Shown piece by piece: positions 26,236 through 34,306 of a stretch of 64,000 bases of DNA. Every line of letters begins with the position of its first letter. Positions within the stretch are counted from its first letter, which is position 1. The notes beneath the pieces are model-generated. The model did no database searches. It had not been told where the DNA came from and was given only the letters and a program-made list of their open reading frames with translations. The position numbers and the translations under genes are program-made. This stretch comes from Mycolicibacterium sp. J2 (lineage in GTDB: Bacteria; Actinomycetota; Actinomycetes; Mycobacteriales; Mycobacteriaceae): assembly GCF_026240945.1 (NCBI RefSeq), contig NZ_JAPFPY010000001.1, positions 434,001-498,000 on the forward strand. The letters are read 5' to 3'.

Positions 26236-27141
26236 ATGGAGCTGCGCCAGATCGAACATTTCCTCGCCGTCGCCGACGCGCTGAGCTTCACCAGGGCCGC
26301 CGAGCGCGCCCACGTCGTGCAGTCGGCCCTGTCCACCTCGGTGGGCAAGCTCGAGCGCGAACTCGGTGTACAGCTGTTCGACCGCAGCCGTCAGCAGATC
26401 ACCCTGACCGCCGCCGGTGAGCGCTTCAGGGGGCACGCGTTCGACGTCTTGCGGGCCACCAGAGCGGCTACCGAGTCCGTCGGCGAGTTCCGTGGAACGC
26501 TATCCGGCACAGTCGAGTTCGGATCGCTGGTTTCCTTTGGTCCGCTCGACGTGGCCGGCGCACTCGGCGAGTTTCACCGGGCCCACCCGCATGTGCGGTT
26601 ACGGTTGCGGCTCAGTCAGAGCGGCGCCTCGGCCTATCTCACCGCCTTGACCGAGGGTTCACTGGATCTGGCCCTGGTGTCGATGCCCAACCGGTTCCCG
26701 GCACATCTGGATCTGCGGCTGCTGTTCGAAGAGCCGATGATCTTCGTGTGCCGTGCCGACCATCCGCTGGCGGCGGCCGCACGAGTGAACATCGCCGATC
26801 TTGCCACCGAGGAGCTGGTCGGCTTCCCACCCGACTTCGGGCTGCGAAAACTAATGGACAACGCCTTTCACGCCGCCGGTGAGCAGGCCCACACCCAATA
26901 CGAGGTGCCTGCCGGCTTCGCCGCCATCGCCGAGTTGGTGAGCAACGGGCTGGGCACCACGTTCATGCCCCGCTGCGAGATCACCCAGCTGGGCGACCGG
27001 TTCCCCAACCTCACCGCCGTCGATCTGGTCCGCCCGGTGCTCTGGCAGGTCTACCTCGCCTCACCACCGGTCGGGCAGATGACCCCGGCCACCGTGCGGC
27101 TCGCCGGCACCCTGCTGGCCACCGCCGGCCGGACGGCCTAG
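26236..27141 (+). CDS. LysR family transcriptional regulator
   Basis: 301 aa. Winged HTH at the N terminus (MELRQIEHFLAVADALSFTRAAERAHVVQSALSTSVGKLERELGVQLFDR), then a LysR substrate-binding domain with ELVSNGLGTTFMPRCEI. The gene is divergent from the exported hydrolase, the usual layout for regulator and target, with an A/T-rich gap (26195-26235). Its stop codon abuts the stop of the convergent TetR gene with no spare base (27141/27142). Confidence 0.95.
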   Translation: MELRQIEHFLAVADALSFTRAAERAHVVQSALSTSVGKLERELGVQLFDRSRQQITLTAAGERFRGHAFDVLRATRAATESVGEFRGTLSGTVEFGSLVSFGPLDVAGALGEFHRAHPHVRLRLRLSQSGASAYLTALTEGSLDLALVSMPNRFPAHLDLRLLFEEPMIFVCRADHPLAAAARVNIADLATEELVGFPPDFGLRKLMDNAFHAAGEQAHTQYEVPAGFAAIAELVSNGLGTTFMPRCEITQLGDRFPNLTAVDLVRPVLWQVYLASPPVGQMTPATVRLAGTLLATAGRTA

Positions 27142-27744
27142 TCAGCGCTGCGCGGTGATCGCGCCACCAAGCCAGCGTTTGACGAAGCGGCGCAGGTCTT
27201 CTCGTGGCCGCCCGGTCGGATTGGGAGCCACGAAGAAGGACAGCATGAACCGCAGCGTGAATTCGACCAGTTCACGCAGGGCCGCGTCGTCGTATCCGTG
27301 GGCCACCCAGTCCACATCGAACCGGTTGATCATCCGCATACCGAAGTCCTGCGCCTCGTCCGAGGCCATGCCGCTCGGCCGGGCGTTCTCGTAGGGTTCG
27401 GACAGCAAGATCGCCAGGTGCGGGATGCGCGCCACTTCTTCGAGGGTGAACAACACGCCTTCGGTCATCGCTTCGGCGGGGTCGGCTATACCGCTCACCG
27501 CGCCGGCCAGCCGATCCAGGAAACCATCCACCGACGCGATGGCCGCGGCGTGCATGAGGGACTCGGCCGTCGGAAAGTACCGGTACACCGTCTGGCGGAT
27601 CACCCCGAGGGATGCGGCGACATCGGCAATGCCGATGCCCTTGCCCGTCTCCGCAATGAGCTTCACGGCCGCATCGACGATCCGCGCCGTCGCTTCCTCG
27701 TCGCTGCGCGGCGGCTCGCCACCCCATCCGCGCCTGCGCGCCAT
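27142..27744 (-). CDS. TetR family regulator (HGW-type paralogue)
   Basis: 200 aa from ATG 27744 (MARRRGWGG). HTH GIADVAASLGVIRQTVYRYFPTAESLM, followed by ASVDGFLDRLAG, PAEAMTEGVLFTLEEV and a helical C-terminal domain. Clearly paralogous to the TetR at 15090-15728. Divergent from the PF10118 protein; the 97-base gap contains partly symmetric ATACACAA...TTTGTAT (about 27798-27821), a candidate operator. Confidence 0.92.
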   Translation of the reverse strand: MARRRGWGGEPPRSDEEATARIVDAAVKLIAETGKGIGIADVAASLGVIRQTVYRYFPTAESLMHAAAIASVDGFLDRLAGAVSGIADPAEAMTEGVLFTLEEVARIPHLAILLSEPYENARPSGMASDEAQDFGMRMINRFDVDWVAHGYDDAALRELVEFTLRFMLSFFVAPNPTGRPREDLRRFVKRWLGGAITAQR

Positions 27745-27841
27745 GGTCGAAGGATATCGCCACCCCGCATTGACGTCGCACAGCACGCAGTGTCAACATA
27801 CACACAACGGCCCATTTGTATGATTACAGCGAGGTGTACCC

Positions 27842-28777
27842 ATGACGGACCTGGTGGTGCGCAAGATGCGCTTTGCGTTCGCCGACTACGACGTCCCGTT
27901 CCTGTGGAACGAGACCAACCCGGCGTTCTCGGCGATGGCGAATGCGGTGTCCTTCCTGGCCATCGCGTTCGAGAAGATGATCGTCAGCACCATGGCCGAG
28001 GCCAAGCCGCTGCTCACCGATCCGGTGATCGCCGAGGAAGCCGATGCGTTCACCCGGCAGGAGGGCCAGCATTCGATGGCTCACCGCCAACACGCCCGGG
28101 GACTGATCAAGGCCTACCCGGCCCTCAAGGAGACCCTCGACCAGGTGATGGCCGCGTTCGACGATCTGGTCGAGAACACGCCGCTGAAGTACCGGCTCGC
28201 CTACACCGCGGACCTGGAGGCCACCTTCACCCCGGTGTTCAAGCTGATGTTGGACAACGACGCGACGTTGTTCGCCCCGGGCGATGACCGGGTGGCCTCA
28301 CTGTTCCTGTGGCACTTCGTCGAAGAGGTCGAGCACCGCAGCTCGGCCCTGATCATCTACAACGGCCTGGTGGGCGACCCCTGGTACCGGGCCCGGGTTG
28401 CCCCGTCCATCTTCAAGCACGTCTTGGATGTCGTCCGAATGGCGTGCGACGGCTTCAACAAGCACATCCCGCTGGAGGTGCGCAAGGTCGACGCGGTCTC
28501 GACCTTCGCCCTCGAGCGCGGCAAGAACGCCTTTCTGCAGAAGATCGGTCGCCGGCCCGACTACGGGCCGTTCCAGAGCCCGTTCCCCAATCTGTCCAAG
28601 CGCGAACTTCTCGCCGCATTCGTGGGCATCGTGCGCAGCCAGATCCCCGGGCACGATCCGGCGCACGAGAAACTGCCTGCGCTGGCCGGTGAGTGGTTCC
28701 GGCGTTACGACGAGGGCTACGACGTGACCAAGTGGTACACCGCCGGCGACACCGCCCGGGCGGCCGCCGATGTCTGA
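27842..28777 (+). CDS. PF10118 'metal-dependent hydrolase' family, ferritin-like diiron protein
   Basis: 311 aa. Helical protein with histidine/glutamate pairs typical of the family: EEADAFTRQEGQHSMAHRQHARG (~65-85), DLEATFTPVF (~125) and LFLWHFVEEVEHRSSALIIYNGL (~155-180). The EExxH-like pairs suggest a diiron site; several members have been noted near lipid and aromatic catabolic genes. It is the first gene of a pair with a polytopic membrane protein, overlapping it by 8 bases. Divergent TetR regulator. Reaction unknown. Confidence 0.85.
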   Translation: MTDLVVRKMRFAFADYDVPFLWNETNPAFSAMANAVSFLAIAFEKMIVSTMAEAKPLLTDPVIAEEADAFTRQEGQHSMAHRQHARGLIKAYPALKETLDQVMAAFDDLVENTPLKYRLAYTADLEATFTPVFKLMLDNDATLFAPGDDRVASLFLWHFVEEVEHRSSALIIYNGLVGDPWYRARVAPSIFKHVLDVVRMACDGFNKHIPLEVRKVDAVSTFALERGKNAFLQKIGRRPDYGPFQSPFPNLSKRELLAAFVGIVRSQIPGHDPAHEKLPALAGEWFRRYDEGYDVTKWYTAGDTARAAADV

Positions 28778-29906
28778 TCTGTGCGCCGCGACATTCGCCG
28801 GTCTGGCAGCGCGCCTTGGCTTCTCGTGTGACGAGATGGGTGGCGTCATCTCCTTCCGCAACCCGCTGGCCCTGGAGAACTGGACGCTGCCGGTATTGGA
28901 GCTCATCGTGATCGCCGGCGCGGTGCTGTCGCTGGTGTACGCCGTCAACCGGTGGCGCCGCCACGGTGATCCCACCAACATCGTGCTGTGGTTCGGCGCC
29001 ATCGCCTACCTGCTCATCATCGAGCCGCCGCTGTACTTCCCCGCGCAGTTCGGGATCGGCGAGTATGTCGACACCATGTTCGCGCACAACGTGTTCACCG
29101 TCGATTTCCTGTGGGGCCGGTTGCCGCTCTACATCATCGCGATCTATCCGATGATGGCCACCGTCGCATTCGAGATCGTCCGCGTTCTCGGCGTGTTCGC
29201 CCGGCGCGGGGTGCTGATCGGCGCGATCTGCGTCGGATTCGTCCACCACGCCTTCTACGAGATCTTCGACCACCTCGGACCCCAATTGCGGTGGTGGGAG
29301 TGGACCCTCGACCATCCCATGAATCAGCCGTTCTTCGACTCCGTGCCGCTGCCCAGCGTCGTGGTGTTCGCCGCGCTCTGGCCGATGTCGCTGGCCTTCT
29401 GCGTGCAGTTGTTCGTCGGCCGCCACGTCGACGCCGGCACGAATTACACCGGCTTGCAGATTGTTTGGCGCACCATCGTGGTCGGTGTGCTGGCCTCCGT
29501 CGGCACCGCGGTGCTGCCGCTGCCTGCCACCGTGGTCACCAGGTTGACCGGCAGCACCGATATCGGCGGCATCGTGTACGCCCTGGAACTGGTGGCACTG
29601 ACCGTCGTTGCGATACCGGCTCTCATCGGCCAATGGCGCGCCCTGCGCGGGGCCGGGGCCGGCTATCACAACCCACTCATCCTCGGCTACGCCGCGGTAT
29701 ACCTGGTCGTCATGGCGGTGCTGTGGGCCGCCGCCCTGCCCGCCTACTTCGGCGCCGTCGACGGGGTGACGGCCGACGGAGACCCGGTCGGCAGCCTCTG
29801 GTACACCGTGCTGTGCTTCGCCGTCGCCGCGCTGTGCCTTGCCGCCTGCCGCAGCGTGGCGCCGCGTGCCCAGGCCGCGGCCGAGCCGCTACTGTCCGGC
29901 CGGTGA
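28770..29906 (+). CDS. Polytopic membrane protein of unknown function
   Basis: 378 aa, about nine predicted membrane helices beginning with NWTLPVLELIVIAGAVLSLVYAVNRWRRHGD. Conserved-looking charged or aromatic sites lie between helices: IEPPLYFPAQFGIGEYVDTMFAHNVFTV and FVHHAFYEIFDHLGPQLRWWEW, where the two His and Glu/Asp could bind metal or haem. The gene overlaps the PF10118 gene by 8 bases, so the two are translationally coupled and may form one membrane redox unit. No named family recognised. Confidence 0.8.
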   Translation: MSDLCAATFAGLAARLGFSCDEMGGVISFRNPLALENWTLPVLELIVIAGAVLSLVYAVNRWRRHGDPTNIVLWFGAIAYLLIIEPPLYFPAQFGIGEYVDTMFAHNVFTVDFLWGRLPLYIIAIYPMMATVAFEIVRVLGVFARRGVLIGAICVGFVHHAFYEIFDHLGPQLRWWEWTLDHPMNQPFFDSVPLPSVVVFAALWPMSLAFCVQLFVGRHVDAGTNYTGLQIVWRTIVVGVLASVGTAVLPLPATVVTRLTGSTDIGGIVYALELVALTVVAIPALIGQWRALRGAGAGYHNPLILGYAAVYLVVMAVLWAAALPAYFGAVDGVTADGDPVGSLWYTVLCFAVAALCLAACRSVAPRAQAAAEPLLSGR

Positions 29907-30611
29907 GCCCGCCCGCCCTGTGTGCGAGCTGATCCACTGCTCGGCCGCCGTGGCGGCGCGCACCAGGGCACCGTACTCACCGAAATAGTCGGCTACCGCC
30001 CCCAGCCAGGGCAGCATGCCGAGATAGCGGAACACGCCACGAGGTTGGGGCCGCCTGCCCAGTTCGCCGCCGACGGCGTTGAGGATGCCCGCCAGGTGCC
30101 AGACCTTCCCGGCCAGCGACATCTGCGCCCAACCGGGTTCCGGCGCCGGCGCAGAATTCACTTCGGCGTTCACGTCGGCACCGATATCGCGGCCACACAG
30201 CACCTGCGCCAGCATCCGTACCCGGGTGGGCGTGTCGGTGATGCCGTGTTCTCGCGCCACCGCGCACAGCACGATTGCCTGGTTCGTGAATCCGAGCAGA
30301 TCCTGGATCGGCAGGCGGTCGGCGACCGCACCGAGGACTCCGGGGAAGGCCACCAGGACGGTGTCGAGGGCCCCTACGCGGCGTACCCACCAGCGGACCC
30401 GGGCCGCGCGATCCTTCCCATCCCATGCCTGCGTGCCCGGGATGTCGGCACAGCGCAGTCGCGGACGCAACCCGAGCGGGTCCGCCTCGGCCAGCACGTC
30501 CAGGATCAGGTCGATCAGCCCCACAGCGCGGCCGAGCGCGCTGGTGACGTCTCCGTCGGTGAGTTCAGCTTTCGGTAGCGGCAACAGGCCCATAGCGACA
30601 TCCTGACGCAT
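29889..30611 (-). CDS. Conserved hypothetical protein
   Basis: 240 aa from ATG 30611; ATG 30593 (MGLLPLPKAELTDGD) is an equally good start. No signal peptide. The central part (VLVAFPGVLGAVADRLPIQDLLGFTNQAIVLCAVAREHGITDTPTRVRMLAQVLCGRDI) has the look of EcsC-like amphipathic segments in mycobacterial proteins; the C terminus is helical. Function unknown. It overlaps the convergent membrane-protein gene by 18 bases. Confidence 0.75.
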   Translation of the reverse strand: MRQDVAMGLLPLPKAELTDGDVTSALGRAVGLIDLILDVLAEADPLGLRPRLRCADIPGTQAWDGKDRAARVRWWVRRVGALDTVLVAFPGVLGAVADRLPIQDLLGFTNQAIVLCAVAREHGITDTPTRVRMLAQVLCGRDIGADVNAEVNSAPAPEPGWAQMSLAGKVWHLAGILNAVGGELGRRPQPRGVFRYLGMLPWLGAVADYFGEYGALVRAATAAEQWISSHTGRAGSPAGQ

Positions 30612-30660
30612 GCTCGGCCCGGGACCGGGACCAGGGTTGACAACGACGACTGGTTGCCAG

Positions 30661-30918
30661 TCAGTAATCGCGGAGTTTGCTGATCAGCTCGTCTTTCGGC
30701 AGATTCGAGTAGCCCGACAATCCAAGCTCCTTGGCGCGTTTCCGCAATTCCACGACGGTCCACGCGTCATAGCTGCCTGATCGGCCACCCTTACGTCCCA
30801 CTGCCGACGCTCCGCGGTTGGCCGCAGCGTTGGAAATCCGGGCGGCTTTCTCCTTGGAATTTCCCTCTTCACGCAGGTCGCGGTACATCTCTTCGTTCTT
30901 GATCGATGAATTCGGCAC
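30661..30918 (-). CDS. Small DUF7218-like / Rho N-terminal domain protein
   Basis: 85 aa from GTG 30918, preceded by a strong AGGAGG ribosome site 8 bases upstream. The N-terminal half (NEEMYRDLREEGNSKEKAARISNAAANRG) is a basic helical motif; the C-terminal half (WTVVELRKRAKELGLSGYSNLPKDELISKLRDY) is a SAP/Rho-N-like nucleic-acid-binding fold. Such small proteins are often stress-induced. A SigF-type promoter (GGTTT-N16-GGGAAT) lies 42 bases upstream. Confidence 0.85.
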   Translation of the reverse strand: MPNSSIKNEEMYRDLREEGNSKEKAARISNAAANRGASAVGRKGGRSGSYDAWTVVELRKRAKELGLSGYSNLPKDELISKLRDY

Positions 30919-30960
30919 CGTGGCTACCTCCTCGGCCGATCGTGCGTGTGTCGGGTGATG

Positions 30961-30987
30961 ATTCCCGGACCCGCACAAACTGAAACC
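30961..30987 (-). promoter_or_regulatory. SigF-type promoter for the Rho-N protein
   Basis: On the minus strand, GGTTT (30987-30983), a 16-base spacer and GGGAAT (30966-30961) match the mycobacterial SigF pattern GGTTT-N15-17-GGGTAT with one -10 deviation. The -10 ends 42 bases before the GTG start. Confidence 0.65.
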
Positions 30988-30994
30988 TCCCGCA

Positions 30995-31019
30995 GGTTTG
31001 GCGGGCCTACCCGTGGGCA
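30995..31019 (+). promoter_or_regulatory. Possible SigF-type promoter for MscS
   Basis: GGTTT (30995-30999), 15-base spacer, GGGCA (31015-31019). The -10 deviates from GGGTA by one base. It would give a leader of about 190 bases before the channel gene. It lies back-to-back with the minus-strand promoter. Confidence 0.45.
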
Positions 31020-31144
31020 ACACCGAAAGGGTCACCGACGCCCGACGAGCCGCGCTGACAGCGCGCACGGGACGTCGCCAGGACCGCCAGCGCGTCGTCG
31101 CTGCCGACAGCGGTGAGCGACGCGCGACCAATAGAGAGGTTTTC

Positions 31145-31213
31145 ATGCATCAGCCTTTGTTCCGGGTGCCGGAACATCACACCGTCACCGTCGGCACGTT
31201 CACGGTGAGCTGA
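31145..31213 (+). CDS. Possible 22-aa leader peptide upstream of MscS
   Basis: ATG 31145 is preceded by GAGAGG six bases upstream. The short frame (MHQPLFRVPEHHTVTVGTFT..) ends at TGA 31211-31213, six bases before the MscS ATG. The placement would couple its translation to the channel gene. It could be chance; there is no homology pattern. Confidence 0.3.
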   Translation: MHQPLFRVPEHHTVTVGTFTVS

Positions 31214-31219
31214 GGTGGC

Positions 31220-32137
31220 ATGCAGGGAACACAACTGACCGCCTCAGCGGCGCAATATTGGAATTCCTTCTGGCACAGCGATATCGGCACGTGGGTCGCG
31301 CACAAGGGGCTACGCATCGTCGTACTGGTGTTGTTCTCCATCCTGGCGGCCCGGTTGATCCGCTATACGGCGCAACGGATCACCAGTCGACTGGGGGTAT
31401 CCCAGGGTGACGCGCTGGTCCGGTCGGAGGCCACCAAGCACCGACAAGCGGTCGCCTCGGTGATCTCCTGGGTGGCCATCGCGGTGGTGTACATCATCGT
31501 CGGACTGGACATCATCGGCCTGCTGGGCCTGCCCATAGGGTCTTTGGTGGCACCGGCCGCCGTGCTCGGCGCCGCGCTCGGTTTCGGCGCGCAGCGGGTG
31601 GTTCAGGACTTGCTGTCGGGGTTCTTCATCATCGTCGAAAAGCAGTATGGCTTCGGCGATCTCGTGCGCTTGACGGTGACCGGCGCCTCGACGGACTCGG
31701 TCGGCACCGTCGAGGATGTCACCCTGCGCGTGACCAAGCTGCGTAACAGTGACGGGGAGGTGTACACCATCCCGAACGGGCAGATTGTGCGGTCGAACAA
31801 CCTGTCCAAGGACTGGGCCCGCGCCGTCATCGACATCCCGGTGCCGGTGTCGGAGGATCTCAACCAGGTCAACAAACTGCTGCAGGATGTCACCACCGAA
31901 GCCACCAAGGACGAGCAGCTGTGCGACCTCCTGCTCGACACCCCGTCGTTGATGGGGGTGGAGAGTATCGAGGTCGACAACGTGCACGTTCGCATGGTGG
32001 CCCGCACGTTGCCGGGCAAACAATTCGAGGTGGGGCGCCGGCTGCGCGGCATGATCGTCGGCAAGTTACGGCGCGCGGGCATCGCCGGGGACGCCGAACT
32101 CCGTCCGACCGTCGACGCCGTGGCCAGCCGCAGCTGA
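31220..32137 (+). CDS. MscS family mechanosensitive ion channel
   Basis: 305 aa from ATG 31220 with GAGGTG upstream. Three membrane helices; pore helix TM3 is VAPAAVLGAALGFGAQRVVQDLLSGFFIIVEKQYGFGDLV (~110-150), the MscS signature, followed by the beta domain (VGTVEDVTLRVTKLRNSDGEVYTIPNG) and a cytoplasmic alpha/beta domain. Opens under osmotic down-shock. A SigF-type promoter upstream would place it in the envelope/osmotic stress response. Confidence 0.94.
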   Translation: MQGTQLTASAAQYWNSFWHSDIGTWVAHKGLRIVVLVLFSILAARLIRYTAQRITSRLGVSQGDALVRSEATKHRQAVASVISWVAIAVVYIIVGLDIIGLLGLPIGSLVAPAAVLGAALGFGAQRVVQDLLSGFFIIVEKQYGFGDLVRLTVTGASTDSVGTVEDVTLRVTKLRNSDGEVYTIPNGQIVRSNNLSKDWARAVIDIPVPVSEDLNQVNKLLQDVTTEATKDEQLCDLLLDTPSLMGVESIEVDNVHVRMVARTLPGKQFEVGRRLRGMIVGKLRRAGIAGDAELRPTVDAVASRS

Positions 32138-32141
32138 GCCG

Positions 32142-32999
32142 TCACACCCCTTTCGGGATCATCGCCAGCTGCCTGCTCTGCACCACCACGTGCCCCTCGG
32201 AGTCGAGGATGACGTGGTCCTCCTCGAACCAGACATCGCCCAGCACGGTGGCACTCGCCATCACCCGCATCCACCCCGGGGCGGGACGGCGACGCAGATA
32301 GGTGGTGAGCTGAACGGTCGGCGCCCAGCCGAACATGCCGAGGTTCATGGTGACGGGTGCGCTGATATCACCGGCCATCAAGGCGAACAGCAGCGCGGTG
32401 TCTCGGTCGGACTCGTCGTCGGCGAAGGGCCGCAACCACATTCGGTTGACCGGATCGCCCTGGCGCCCCGACAGGTAGTGCGCCGCCGACGGATCGACCC
32501 GCAGATCGCAGCCTTGGGCCACGTGCACGACCTGTCCCATGGGGTGATCGGGTGTGATGTGGACGGCCTCGGTCGGCGGCGCGATCGGCATATCGTGCAG
32601 CGCAAGCGGTTCCCGATGTCGGGGTTGGTCCACATCAAGGGGCCCGAGCGTGACGGTAGCCGTGACCGCTGTCCGGTCACCTTGGGACAGTTCGACGTCG
32701 ACGACGCTGACCTGCCGGCCCCGCTTGCGCACGGTGGTGGCGACCCGGACCGGTCCCGGATCCGGGGCGGCGAGATAACTGGCGCTCACCGCGATCGGCT
32801 CCTGCCCGCCGGTCTCATTCCCCCGGTCGCTTCGCTCCTGCCCGCCGGTCCGCTGCGCTGCCGCCGCGCACACCGCCATCAGGCAGCCGCCGTGCACCTT
32901 CGGACCGATCGTCCAGATCGGGTCGACGACGGCCGTGAACACGCCATCGCCGATCTCCTCCAGCGCGACCAGTCGGGAGAAGGGTGCAGTGTCGGTCAT
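32142..32999 (-). CDS. Acyl-CoA thioesterase-like double hot-dog protein
   Basis: 285 aa. Two hot-dog halves: FTAVVDPIWTIGPKVHGGCLMAV near the N terminus and MNLGMFGWAPTVQLTTYLRRRPAPGWMRV in the second half. Matches mycobacterial thioesterase-family proteins acting on acyl-CoAs. A repeat-like in-frame insertion around residues 51-70 (RTGGQERSDRGNETGGQE) comes from a 17-bp direct repeat in the DNA. The gene ends 4 bases from the convergent MscS gene. Confidence 0.85.
   Translation of the reverse strand: MTDTAPFSRLVALEEIGDGVFTAVVDPIWTIGPKVHGGCLMAVCAAAAQRTGGQERSDRGNETGGQEPIAVSASYLAAPDPGPVRVATTVRKRGRQVSVVDVELSQGDRTAVTATVTLGPLDVDQPRHREPLALHDMPIAPPTEAVHITPDHPMGQVVHVAQGCDLRVDPSAAHYLSGRQGDPVNRMWLRPFADDESDRDTALLFALMAGDISAPVTMNLGMFGWAPTVQLTTYLRRRPAPGWMRVMASATVLGDVWFEEDHVILDSEGHVVVQSRQLAMIPKGV
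32798..32850. repeat. 17-bp direct repeat, 36-bp period, inside the thioesterase gene
   Basis: GCTCCTGCCCGCCGGTC occurs exactly at 32798-32814 and 32834-32850. The 36-bp period equals 12 codons, so the frame is kept and TGGQE appears twice in the protein. It looks like a small tandem duplication or insertion. Confidence 0.75.
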
Positions 33000-33116
33000 G
33001 ATGGTCCTTCCGCCAGTCCTGCCGTCCGGCCACCGGCGTTCAGCGAGCGCACGACGAATCTGTCGAACAGTATCCGGAGCCGGATCGGGGTGCCGATCTG
33101 CCCCACGACCGTGCCG

Positions 33117-33713
33117 TCAGCGGTCGGCGCCTTGATGGCCCGAGCGCGTCAGTGCGTCACCGGGCCGCAAGAACCCCAGCGGTTGCCACGTGCGCACCGT
33201 CTTCACGACCCCGGCCGGGATGACGCGTTTGAAGAAGACGCCGGCGTCGAAGCTGCCGCGCACCTCCTTGACGAAGGCGCCGGGCAGGCCGAATCGGACC
33301 AGCCCCTGGCTGACGTCGACCAGGTCAGCCCGGCGCATGGCCTCGACCAGGACGGCGTGCGGACGCGGTGCGGCGTACCGGGTGAAGCGGTGATGTTCGG
33401 CGACCATGACCGCCAGCTCGGCGGACCACTGCGTCCGTCCGGTGCGCTGCAACCAGGCATCCTGCGCCACGATCGAGGGCACCAGGTAATCGAGGGTGTC
33501 GAAAGCGGCCAGGTCGTGGAAGGACGCGGCGATCGCCAGCTTGTCGTCCCGATCGGGACCGTCCTCTGACAGCGCACGGGCGAAATTCAGCACCCGGTAC
33601 ACGTGCGCCTTGTACGCATCGAACCCCACGTCGTGACCATGCGCCCGGTACCGATGCGACTCGAGGATCTCCTCGGCCAACGGGTGGGTGTGCACGACCT
33701 CGGGCATGGTCAC
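33117..33713 (-). CDS. HD-domain phosphohydrolase-like protein
   Basis: 198 aa from ATG 33713 (ATG 33707 possible). HD-domain features: an early His in AHVYRVLNFARAL, the HD pair in AIAASFHDLAAF, and VAEHHRF for the distal His residues. HD proteins are metal-dependent phosphohydrolases, often on nucleotides. Divergent from a nitroreductase; the substrate is not predictable. Confidence 0.85.
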   Translation of the reverse strand: MTMPEVVHTHPLAEEILESHRYRAHGHDVGFDAYKAHVYRVLNFARALSEDGPDRDDKLAIAASFHDLAAFDTLDYLVPSIVAQDAWLQRTGRTQWSAELAVMVAEHHRFTRYAAPRPHAVLVEAMRRADLVDVSQGLVRFGLPGAFVKEVRGSFDAGVFFKRVIPAGVVKTVRTWQPLGFLRPGDALTRSGHQGADR

Positions 33714-33790
33714 AGCGAAATCCTAGGCGGGTACCGAAATATGCGACACCAGACAGCGGTTTTGCAGGACAGTCGACGAACGGAGATGAA

Positions 33791-34306
33791 GTGGAGACCT
33801 GGGACGCCATCCGAGCCCGGCGCAACGTGCGAACGTACCGTCCCGAACCGGTGCCGCAGCGGGACCTGGAGCGCATCGCCGAGGCCGCCTGGCGTGCGCC
33901 GTCGGCGCGCAATCAACAGCACTGGGATTTCGTCATCGTGACCGACCGTCAACAGCTGACCGAACTCGCGACCGTGTGGCAGGGTGCAGGTCATATCGCG
34001 TCGGCCGCGGCCGCCATCGCGCTGGTGGTTCCTGAGCCGCCGGATGAGCGCACCAAGCTGATCGATCAGTACGACCTTGGTCAGGCGACGCTGGCGATGA
34101 CGCTGGCGGCGACCGATCTCGGCATCGGCACCGGACATTCGGCCGTCGGCGACCAGGAGAAGGCCAGGTCGGTCTTGGGTGTGCCGGAGCAGCACATGGT
34201 CTCCTATCTGCTCGGTATCGGATACCCGGCCGACCGTCCGTTGCGGCCCATCGTCAAACCGGATCGCCGGCCCTTCGACGAGGTTGTGCATCGGGGGCGC
34301 TGGTGA
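33791..34306 (+). CDS. Nitroreductase family protein
   Basis: 171 aa from GTG 33791. FMN-binding fold with IRARRNVRTYRPEPVPQRDLERIAEAAWRAPSARNQQHWDFVIVTD (phosphate-binding Arg residues and SARNQQHW) and, later, LGQATLAMTLAATDLGIGTGHSAVGD. Reduces nitro or quinone substrates with NAD(P)H. First of three co-oriented genes; its stop overlaps the start of the hydroxyacid dehydrogenase (GTGA). Confidence 0.92.
   Translation: METWDAIRARRNVRTYRPEPVPQRDLERIAEAAWRAPSARNQQHWDFVIVTDRQQLTELATVWQGAGHIASAAAAIALVVPEPPDERTKLIDQYDLGQATLAMTLAATDLGIGTGHSAVGDQEKARSVLGVPEQHMVSYLLGIGYPADRPLRPIVKPDRRPFDEVVHRGRW

Larger units (their letters stand above)
30919..31219. other. Intergenic region with divergent SigF-type promoters and a leader ORF
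   Basis: 301 bases between the Rho-N protein (minus) and the MscS channel (plus). It holds a minus-strand SigF-type promoter (30961-30987), a plus-strand one (30995-31019) and a possible 22-codon leader ORF (31145-31213). The stretch 31025-31130 is G/C-rich, without a convincing gene or RNA. Confidence 0.6.
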
